DNA from: Actinostola sp. cb2023
Lineage: Eukaryota > Cnidaria > Anthozoa > Actiniaria > Actinostolidae
DNA length: 64,000 bases
Direction: 5' to 3'
Assembly: GCA_033675265.1 (NCBI GenBank)
Contig: JAUJYZ010000058.1
Location: forward strand, 22,501-86,500
Under the pieces are notes generated by a model. The model saw only the letters and a list, made by a program, of their open reading frames with translations. It did no database searches and was not told where the DNA came from. Within the stretch, counting starts at the first letter, position 1. Each line of letters starts with the position of its first letter. Shown piece after piece: positions 22,801-34,800 of this stretch. A program made the translations under genes and the position numbers.

Positions 22801-25800
22801 AAAACTTACCTTTACTGGTTGCCCATCAAAACCTGGCATACGGCCAAACCTCACGTGAATTAGCATACAAACACAGTGACCTAACAAGGTCGCGACTCAG
22901 GCGAAAGCGACAAATGAATATTGAGCGTCACACACAAGCCGATAACTCCGACAGCCGACGATCGCTGGAAGTCAGTGCGACTCTCCAGCGTGCACGCATA
23001 CCACCAGCTGGAGATAGCGAACCCTTGGCTTAGTTTAACTTTGCCTAAATTTCATTTAACCACATTTAATGTACCTGTACATGTTCTCTGGTCCATATGA
23101 AATAGCAGGCTGCAGTATGACAGATTAGGGAATTGGGTTCCCTGTGGTCAAAGGTGTCAGTGTAGAATGTTGTGATCAGCACTCTTAGTTGCAAGTGATT
23201 AAATCATTTTGTAATGATATTTTTGTTTTTATAAAGGATGACATCACCAGCATTTAGAGAAGCTCTTTTGTCGTCATCCCACATCATGCTTGATAATAGA
23301 CTTGCTAGTGAGGTAGATATCATGTACATGTAACATGCAATCGTTTCTGTCTTTCTCATCCAGTTAATGCATGGGTGCCCAGCCTCTGTAGTCTACATGT
23401 ACATCTAACCAATTGGATAATTTCTATGCAGGTATCAAAGTTGTCAGACACTAGTGATGACTTGGTGTTGATCTTAGCAAGATGTCTTCCTCATATTGTA
23501 CCCAACGTTCTGCTCAACAAAAGAGAGGTAGATACATGTACGTGTACACTTAAGGTATCAGGGTACCCCAAATGACCATCATGCACGCAACACGCTCTAG
23601 CACGTACTCGTTACGCTAAACCCTCTATAAAGTATACATTTTCTGAAAGCTGAATAAATGCAGAATTCAATAAAACAATTAAGTTTTAGAACAAAAACAG
23701 TATATTTGAAATAGGTAAAAAGTTCAGATTTTCACATCACTATAATCGCCGAGGTCCCATACAGCCGCAATTTATCGGAAATCCTTGACTAATACCTTTA
23801 TAAGCTCATGAGATATAGCTTACAAAAAAGGTGTCTCCGTTTATTGATAAATTAACCCGTTGCGTTTTTATACGGTCCTAAACTTCGAGCTCTGCAAAAA
23901 CTGGTAAACACTTTACAAAACAATAACTTTCGAAGGAAATTGAATATTAGAATTCGGAGACACCTTTTTGAAGAATATTTATCTGACAAAGTGTCTACCA
24001 AATTTCAGCTAAATTGAATAAAATCCCTTTGACCGGGAACTCAAAATGTGCGCTTGATTCATGGCTATTTTGTTTCCGAAATAAAAGGCAAAAGAGTTTT
24101 CAAGTCAAGTGGCGCCTTTGTTTACACAAGCGTGGATAATCCACCACAAATATGTGATCCAATACCTGATGACATATGAATGTCATTCATAAGAAGATCG
24201 CCTTAAAGTACGTAGCGTTCGTAACACAACAAGGCAGGAAAACAAAGTTACTGTTGGCGGAAAATACGAGCACTTTGACCGTGTGTGGTTTAGCATCGTT
24301 ATTCAAGGATGTTTTGAGTGAGCAGTTTTTTGGATACTTTCTTCGCATCTGAATCTTTGTGGAAAGTCTGTTGCGTGAGTGCTGTTGACAGTTTGCTTGT
24401 CAACATCTTTTTGCATCAAATGAAATCCAAAATTCGTTTTTTGATTCTAACTTTTTAGGGAAAAAATCTTTTTAGATTCTGTTTTTTGGAGATGATAGAT
24501 AATATTCAATTTGATATGATTATCAAAAGAAATCAAAACCGGTGGTTTGAAAGTTTTTTTGGGGTACCCTGATACCTAAAGTATCAATGTCGATAGAGTT
24601 GTATGTGGGTATCAGTGTCGATAGAGTTGTATGTGGGTATCAGTGTCGATAGAGTTGTATGTGGGTATCAGTGTCGATAGAGTATCTTTTAAGATCAAAC
24701 TGTGTAGACTTAATTGTTTGACTTTGTTCCAAGGAATTGATCCCAGTGATTCTGTGTACAGTAATTCACCATCCAGACATCAAAGAAAGAGATGGTTTAA
24801 TGCACATATTGTTTAACCTCATTAAAAGACCTGATGAAGAACAAAGGTGAACATCTACTCAGCCTCTGTGTGACTGCTTCACACACACACACACCACACT
24901 CAAAACCAACACCTGTATCTCTTTGTGCCATTCAACTGCTACCCATCCAGATTTACAAAATGTTAAATGCATGGTACTCCACAGTTGACAGCTAGTTGTA
25001 CTGAGGGAAGTCTTACTTTGTCAGGCAAATGATCATGAATGGATGTGCAGCATTTGCACAAGTCATCGAAGCATCTCGTGTTGAAGCTGAACTTCTCCCT
25101 CAACTATGGGAACAGGTATGAACCACCATTCTGTACCCAGGTATGAACCACCATTCTGTACCCAGGTATGAACCACCATTCTGTACCCAGGTATGAACCA
25201 CCATTCTGTACCCAGGTATGAACCACCATTCTGTACCCAGGTATGAGCCACCATTCTGTACCCAGGTATGAGCCACCATTCTGTACCCAGGTATGAACCA
25301 CCATTCTGTACCTTGATGAGATGTATTTCCTTTATTTGTTTGTTGTTTGTTATAGATTACCCATAAATATCACGAGAGAAGGATGTTAGTAGCAGAAGCA
25401 TGCGGAAGTCTTTCACCATATCTAGCAGTGAGTAAGCTACCTACGTCCCCTATTAGTTACATATCTTGATAACATTCATAACATTTTTACGCTTGATGAA
25501 ACCTTACGAACTACATTACTAACATTCATATTGTTTGTAAGGACACAATTCGCTCTTCACTGGTTTGGTCAATGATCAGGCAAATGTTGTCAGATGATCG
25601 TAACGAGGAAGTCAGAGAAGCTGTGACAAAGAGCTTAGGTCTAGTGTTAGCAGACATGACGACCAGTGACAAGTATGAACAGGTCAGTATTGCATGGTGA
25701 TTGGTGTGTTGATATGAACAGGTCAGTAACAGAACAGGTTGTTAACTGAGCTCATCCAAAACCCACACACTGGCAATGATGTTAACATACTTCTAGGCTG

Positions 25801-28800
25801 TATGTGTATTGTGAAAACTTTAATCAAGGTATTTAAACTTACAGAGGGAAGTATCTTCATTTTAGGCACACGAATTACTGATGATAACATTAAGTGATTC
25901 TGCAGAAAGAGTGTCACAAGCTTCACAGTCAGTTCTGTTGCCGTCATTGGCTGACTGGGCTATGGACTTAGACAAACTAGACTCACATTTAGCACCTTCT
26001 ATTCTAAACAAGATTGAATGTGCCTTGGATGTAAGTATGTCACTAGAAGTGAACTTTCTAAGCTAGACACCCTCACAACCAACTTATATCACTTGTTATA
26101 AGCTAAAAGAAGTTTACACAATAATAAAGTTTATGTATGTGTTTATGCATGTATATCTTGATGATGTGTCTACCTTAGAGAGAGCAAATTTATAACAAAA
26201 CAGTGCAGCATGGGCCAGACAAAGCCAGAGAGGGAATTTATAGTAAAACAGACAGTGCAACATGGGCCAGACAAAGGTGTCTGACTTAGAGAGAGGGAAT
26301 TTATAGTAAAACAGTGTAGCAGGCCTAGGGACAGACAAAGGTGTCTGACTTAGAGAGGGAATTTATAATATAGTTCTGTAATTGTACTCTGTCTGATGTA
26401 TATTCTACAGGACTTTGCACAGCTTTTAGAGACTCCAGTAAGTCTTGAGAACGAAGACCGAGTCAACAAAACACTTGATTCTATCAGAATTCAGATCTGT
26501 CGATTTCTGGATGTGTTTACATCAATCGTACCTACCTTGTTTGCTAATGTTTTACGAAAAGGTAAGTGGCTTCCATGATATTCAGTAATGATGTGTTGCA
26601 GCTTTCCACATTCTCGTTTTATATCCTACATAATTTTATTAGAACCAATCGACTCCTTCACTCACTTCACGTCAGGAGAGAAAAGCAACCTTGTGTGTGC
26701 GTCAGTTTTAACTTAAAAGTGTTTGTGTAAAGTTGGGATTGACAGGTTGCGCAAAAGAACCAGAACACAGAAGACTTTGAGCATTTGATAACATGAATAA
26801 TAATAACATTCTTATTAAACGCACTAAATATTGATCTCAGTACGTTTTCACATCACCTATCCGAGTAAGAAAAGTATCAGAAAGTAATGTTCAAACAGGT
26901 TCATCATCAAACATATCCACAGTCATCATACAGGCATGTCATAACATCATCAATATCCATGTCAGTATCACCATCATGCTGTCATCATCATCTATCCATC
27001 ACCTATCCATTGACCATCATCACCTATCCCATCCATGCTGGTAATCCTATTGTCATCATCACCTATCCACCGACCTATCCATGCATCATCATCACCTATC
27101 CATGTCATCATCACCTATCCATGTCATCATCACTGACCTATCCATGTCATCATCACCTATCCATGTCATCATCACCTATCCATGTCATCATCACCTATCC
27201 ATGTCATCATCACCATGTCATCATCACCACCTATCCATGTCATCATCACCTATCCATGTCATCATCCTATCCATGTCATCACTCACCTATCCATGTCATC
27301 ATCACCTATCCATGTCATCATCACCTATCCATGTCATCATCACCTATCCATGTCATCATCACCTATCCATGTCATCATCACCTATCCATGTCATCATCAC
27401 CTATCCATGTCATCATCACCTATCCATGTCATCATCACCTATCCATGTCATCATCACCTATCCATGTCATCATCACCACCTATCCATGTCATCATCACCT
27501 ATCCATGTCATCATCATCACCCTATCCACCTATCATGTCATCATCATGTCATCATCACCTATCCATGTCATCATCACCTATCCATGTCATCATCACCTAT
27601 CCATGTCATCATCTATCCATGTCATCACCTATCCATGTCATCATCACCTATCCATGTCATCATCACCTATCCATGTCATCATCACCTATCCATGTCATCA
27701 TCACCTATCCATGTCATCATCACCTATCCATGTCATGTCATCACCTATCCATCACCTATCCATGTCATCATCACCTATCCATGTCATCACCTATCCATGT
27801 CATCATCACCTATCCATGTCATCATCACCTATCCATGTCATCATCATCACCTATCCATGTCATCATCACCTATCCATGTCATCATCCATGTCATCATCAC
27901 CTATCCATGTCATCATCACCTATCCATGTCATCATCACCTATCCATGTCATCATCATCCATGTCATCATCACCTATCCATGTCATCATCACCTATCCATG
28001 TCATCATCACCTATCCATGTCATCATCACCTATCCATGTCATCATCACCTATCCATGTCATCATCACCTATCCATGTCATCATCACCTATCCATGTCATC
28101 ATCACCTATCCATGTCATCATCACCTATCCATGTCATCATCACCTATCCATGTCATCATCACCTATCCATGTCATCATCACCTATCCATGTCATGTCATC
28201 ATCACCTATCCATGTCATCATCATCACCATGTCATCATCATCACCTATCCATGTCATCATCACCTATCCATGTCATCATCACCTATCCATGTCATCATCA
28301 CCTATCCATGTCATCATCATCCATGTCATCATCCATGTCATCATCACCTATCCATGTCATCATCACCTATCCATGTCATCATCACCTATCCATGTCATCA
28401 TCACCTATCCATGTCATCATCACCTATCCATGTCATCACCTATCCATGTCATCATCACCTATCCATGTCATCATCACCTATCCATGTCATCATCACACCA
28501 CCCCACCCTCACACCCACCACTCACCACCCTCACCACCACCCTCACCACCACCCTCACTACCCCTCACCACACCCTCCACCACCCTCACCACCACCCTCA
28601 CCACCACCCTCACTACCACCCTCACCACCACCCTCACTACCACCCTCACTACCACCCTCACCACCACCACCACCCTCACTACCACCACCCTCACCACCAC
28701 CTCACCACCACCACCCTCACCACCACCCTCACTACCACCCTCACCACCCTCACCCTCACTACCACCCTCACTACCACCCTCACTACCACCCTCACTACCA

Positions 28801-31800
28801 CCCTCACTACCACCCTCACCACCCACCCTCACTACCACCCACCACCACCTCACTACCACCCTCACCACCCCTCACTACCACCCTCTACCACCCTCACTAC
28901 CACCCTCACTACCACCCTCACCACCACCCTCACTACCACCCACACACCTCACTACCCTCACTACCACCACCACCCTCACTACCACCCTCACTACCACCCC
29001 CTCACTACCACCCTCACTACTACCCTCACCACCACCCTCACTACACCACTCACTACACCTCACCACCCTCACCACTACCCCACCACCCTCACCACCCACC
29101 ACCCCTCACCACCACCTCACTCACCACCCACCCTCACACCACCCTCACTACCACCACCCTCACTACCACTCACTACTACCTCACCACCACCCTCACTACC
29201 ACCCCACCCCACCCTCACTCACCACCCACACCACCACCACCTCACTACCACACCACCCTCACACCACCTACCACTCACCACCCTCACCACCACTCCTACC
29301 ACCCCTACCACCCTCACTACCACCCTCCTCACCCTCACCACCACCCTCACTACCACCCTCACTACTACCCTCACCACCACCCTCAACACCACCCTCACTA
29401 CCACCCTCACCACCACCCTCACTCACCACCACCCTCACTACCACCCTCACTACCACCCTCACTACCACCCTCACTACCACCCTCACTACCACCCTCACTA
29501 CCACCCTCACTACCACCCTCACTACCACCCTCACCACCACCCTCACTACCACCTTGTTACATGAACACCACCCTCACTGTCATCATCATCTTCATCATCA
29601 TCATTATGGTATTGTGATCTTTGCGATAACCTATATTGTTAATGAATATAATATTGCTTGTTTCATACCATTTCATCTCTTACAGAGGAAGAAGATCCCT
29701 TGAAGCGTGATAGTATTCTGTCAAGTGCATCAGTTCCTGTTCTTGCTGTAGGCGTGTTTGGCTCATTTGACGAGGTACATTTTCACCTTTTGTCGCTAGT
29801 ACCTCTGCATTGACTATAGAATTAATTCCAATAATTTACGTTATGTTAGTGTTTTATGTTCAATAACTCACTTTACTGATGTTGCTTTTATAGGAAGACG
29901 ACAAAGCACAATTAGCGGTTATCTTACGTGATTCTATTATTGCGCTTGCGCATAATTCTCTTCCTCTTCCTGGCCCAATACTTATTTACCGGGAACTCAG
30001 GTATTAATTATTTGGGAAGAGGGCTGGGGATAGAACACCATTGTGTATGGCTATTGTTATGGATTATTATGGAGCTTCTTAAGGCCCTGGCAAACGGTTT
30101 CAACATTGCATTCAACATGCGTTCGATTTTGTTGAACGCTGTTGAATGGAAGTTGAATGTATGTTGAACGCGGGGTGGCAAACGGGTTTCAACAATGCTT
30201 TCAACAACGTTTCGCAAGAGGTATTTCTATTGTTTAATTTAATTAATGCGCAAGATGCCATTCAACATTTTCGAGAACAAAAGAAATGTTGAATCGATGT
30301 TGAAGCAAAGTTTAAACTCTTTTAAACTTCATTCAACATCGATTCAACACGTTCAACATTGTTGAACGCGGGTGGCAAACCGTTTCAACATCGCTATTCA
30401 ACAAAATCGAACGCATGTTGAATGCAATGTTGAAACCGTTTGCCAGGGCCTTTATACTTCTGCTTACCCGGCCCAAAGCAAGGATATAATGATATCATAG
30501 TTTCTGAACAAAGTGTTTACTGTATTAAATCGAGAATAATAAGGTTTCTTGACTTGATTTGCTGTTGTAATGTCTTTATTCTGCATCCAATAGTTTCGTC
30601 CATTGTCCTTACTTTCTCATTGAAAAATTTGTAAAGGTTCCTTGACTTGATCTACTGTTGTAATGTCTTTATTCTGCATCCAATAGTTTCGTCCCCTGTC
30701 CTTACTTTCTCATTGAAAACTTTGTAGAGGTTCCTTGACTTGATCTACTGTTGTAATGTCTTTATTCTGCATGCAATAGTTTCGTCCCCTGTCCTTACTT
30801 TCTCATTGAAAACTTTGTAGAGGTTCCTTGACTTGATCTACTGTTGTAATGTCTTTATTCTGCATGCAATAGTTTCGTCCCCTGTCCTTACTTTCTCATT
30901 GAAAACTTTGTAGAGGTTCCTTGACTTGATCTACTGTTGTAATGTCTTTATTCTGCATGCAATAGTTTCGTCCCCTGTCCTTACTTTCTCATTGAAAACT
31001 TTGTAAAGGTTCCTTGACTTGATTTGCTGTTGTAATGTCTTTATTCTGTATCCAATAGTTTCGTCCCCTGTCCTTACTTTCTCATTGAAAACTTTGTAGA
31101 GGTTCCTTGACTTGATCTACTGTTGTAATGTCTTTATTCTGCATCCAATAGTTTCGTCCCCTGTCCTTACTTTCTCATTGAAAACTTTGTCGAGGTTCCT
31201 TGACTTGATCTACTGTTGTAATGTCTTTATTCTGCATCCAATAGTTTCGTCCCCTGTCCTTACTTTCTCATTGAAAACTTTGTAGAGGTTCCTTGACTTG
31301 ATCTACTGTTGTAATGTCTTTATTCTGCATCCAATAGTTTCGTCCCCTGTCCTTATTTTCTCATTGAAAACTTTGTAGAGGTTCCTTGACTTGATCTACT
31401 GTTGTAATGTCTTTATTCTGCATCCAATAGTTTCGTCCCCTGTCCTTACTTTCTCATGGAATTATGGAAAACTTTGTAAAAGTCCTATGGTGGAGATCTG
31501 CATGAGCATTCTGATATAACCATGTTTCTTAATTAAGTGTCCCCGATTAGTGTACCACTTGTGGTACGCTAGAAGTTTGACACGTTACTTAATAAAGTTT
31601 ATGTGTGTATGTTCTGTTTGTGTTTATTACTCAGTAAAGTTATGTATATGACAGCGAGGCGGTACTTAAAGTAATTAAATTGTTGTTTCAGTGCATATTC
31701 AGCGTATCATCAATTGTTGATTGGTGTCTTGTGGGAGATAGTAGTGTACCAGGACCCTGTTATACGATGTTCAGCTGGTGAACTATTTATGGTAAGGCTA

Positions 31801-34800
31801 TACAGTAGATTAGAGTGATAGTAGTGTACCAGGACCCTGTTATACGATGTTCAGCTGGTGAACTATTTATGGTAAGGCTATACAGGAGATTAAAGTGATA
31901 AAGCGTTCCGTGACAGTTTCTTTTTGTGATGTAGAGGCAATGTTGAACAGCACCATTTATTTGCAATACTTTTATCTATGTAGGTTCTTATAAAAGGTGT
32001 TGATGTTGATACCATCAGTAGGCATGTGATACCAGCACTTGTGACATTAGCATCTGACTCACATATGTAAGTTATAGCAGACATGGGAGATCTCCTCTCC
32101 TCTCCTCTCCTCTCCTCTCCTCTCCTCTCCTATTATCTTATTTGATCTGTTTCATAACTTTCTCATTTCGTGTTCAGGTCGGTACGAACAGCATCAATTC
32201 CTGCATTGGGCTCCATTTTAGAGAATGTGACAGATAAAGTTGTAAGTACGTTGTAAGCTATATTTGATATCTTTGTTTATTAACTAAGTTAGTTTGTACT
32301 TGTCTTTTAGATACTCGATAAAGTCTACATGCAGTTTAAATCATTTATAGAAGACCCTCAGTACAGAAACCAACATGAACTACAATTAACATTGATTAGA
32401 ACGTTTGGCAAAGTTGGTCCTCATTCTGAACCACTATTTAGAGATAAAGGTAGGTTATCTACCACATCATGATCATTCCTTCTATACTGTTACCACTATT
32501 TAGAGATAAAGGTAGGTTATCTACCACATCATGATCAATCCTTCTATACTGTTACCACTATTTAGAGATAAAGGTAGGTTATCTACCACATGATCATTCC
32601 TTCTATACTGTTACCACTATTTAGAGATAAAGGTAGGTTATCTACCACATGATCATTCCTTCTATACTGTTACCACTATTTAGAGATAAAGGTAGGTTAT
32701 CTGCCACATGATCATTCCTTCTATACTGTTACCACTATTTAGAGATAAAGGTAGGTTATCTACCACATCATGATCATTCCTTCTATACTGTTACCACTAT
32801 TTAGAGATAAAGGTAGGTTATCTACCACATCATGATCATTCCTTCTATACTGTTACCACTATTTAGAGATAAAGGTAGGTTATCTGCCACATGATCATTC
32901 CTTCTATACTGTTACCACTATTTAGAGATAAAGGTAGGTTATCTGCCACATGATCATTCCTTCTATACTGTTACCACTATTTAGAGATAAAGGTAGGTTA
33001 TCTACCACATCATGATCATTCCTTCTATACTGTTACCACTATTTAGAGATAAAGGTAGGTTATCTACCACATGATCATTCCTTCTATACTGTTACCACTA
33101 TTTAGAGATAAAGGTAGGTTATCTACCACATGATCATTCCTTCTATACTGTTACCACTATTTAGAGATAAAGGTAGGTTATCTACCACATGATCATTCCT
33201 TCTATACTGTTACCACTATTTAGAAATAAAGGTAGGTTATCTACCACATGATCATTCCTTCTATACTGTTACCACTATTTAGAGATAAAGGTAGGTTATC
33301 TACCACATCATGATCATTCCTCAATCTATACTGTTACCACTATTTAGAGATAAAGGTAGGTTATCTACCACATGATCATTCCTTCTATACTGTTACCACT
33401 ATTTAGAGATAAAGGTAGGTTATCTACCACATCATGATCATTCCTTCTATACTGTTACCACTATTTAGAGATAAAGGTAGGTTATCTACCACATGATCAT
33501 TCCTTCTATACTGTTACCACTATTTAGAGATAAAGGTAGGTTATCTACCACATCATGATCATTCCTTCTATACTGTTACCACTATTTAGAAATAAAGGTA
33601 GGTTATCTGCCACATGATCATTCCTTCTATACTGTTACCACTATTTAGAGATAAAGGTAGGTTAGCTGCCACATGATCATTCCTTCTATACTGTTACCAC
33701 TATTTAGAGATAAAGGTAGGTTATCTACCACATCATGATCAATCCTTCTATACTGTTACCACTATTTAGAGATAAAGGTAGGTTATCTACCACATGATGA
33801 TCATTCCTTCTATACTGTTACCACTATTTAGAGATAAAGGTAGGTTATCTACCACATGATCATTCCTTCTATACTGTTACCACTATTTAGAGATAAAGGT
33901 AGGTTATCTACCACATGATCATTCCTTCTATACTGTTACCACTATTTAGAGATAAAGGTAGGTTATCTACCACATGATCATTCCTTCTATACTGTTACCA
34001 CTATTTAGAGATAAAGGTAGGTTATCTACCACATGATCATTCCTTCTATACTGTTACCACTATTTAGAGATAAAGGTAGGTTATCTACCACATGATCATT
34101 CCTTCTATACTGTTACCACTATTTAGAGATAAAGGTAGAGTTCGTTGTTCTTGCATCATACTGTTGAACAGCAATGGTCTAACATACTACATATTAAAGT
34201 CTAATATACTTTGTGTTCAGTTATTCTTCCTAGGTTAGCAGCAATGGCGTATATGAATAACCATTCAGAGAATGACATCACACGTAGAGAGATTGCTGTG
34301 GAGCTGCTGGAAGCCTATGTCTCGTTAACCTGCTGTTGTATCCTTTAGTTGATAATAATGAGTACACTGATCGGGTAGACTTTAGTCTGACAGGGGAGGA
34401 GGGGGTGTCCTACAGTGGAGAAGGGGATGTCTGACAGCGGAGGAGGGTAATGTCGGACAGAGGAGAAGGGGATGTCTGACAGGGGAGGAGGGGGATGTCT
34501 GACGGGAGGAGGGGGTGTCCTACAGTGGAGAAGGGGATGTCTGACAGCGGAGGAGGGTAATGTCGGACAGAGGAGAAGGGGATGTCTGACAGGGGAGGAG
34601 GGGGATGTCTGACGGGAGGAGTGGTATGTCTGACAGGGGAGGAGGGGGATGTCTGACAGGGGAGGAGGGGGATGTCTGACAGGGGAGGAGGGGGATGTCT
34701 GACAGAGGAGGAGGGGGATGTCTGACAGAGGAGGAGGGGGATGTCTGACACAGGGAGGAGGGGGATGTCTGACAGGGGAGGAGGGGGATGTCTGACAGGG

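Noticed and set aside
26887..29703. Open frames of 800-940 codons on plus
   Set aside because: They lie wholly in 19-bp and 12-bp arrays, all three frames are open, and they fall within a RELCH intron. No non-repetitive coding sequence.
32427..34137. CRISPR-like regular repeats
   Set aside because: Units are contiguous without unique spacers, and the locus is an animal gene intron; same reasoning for all other arrays.
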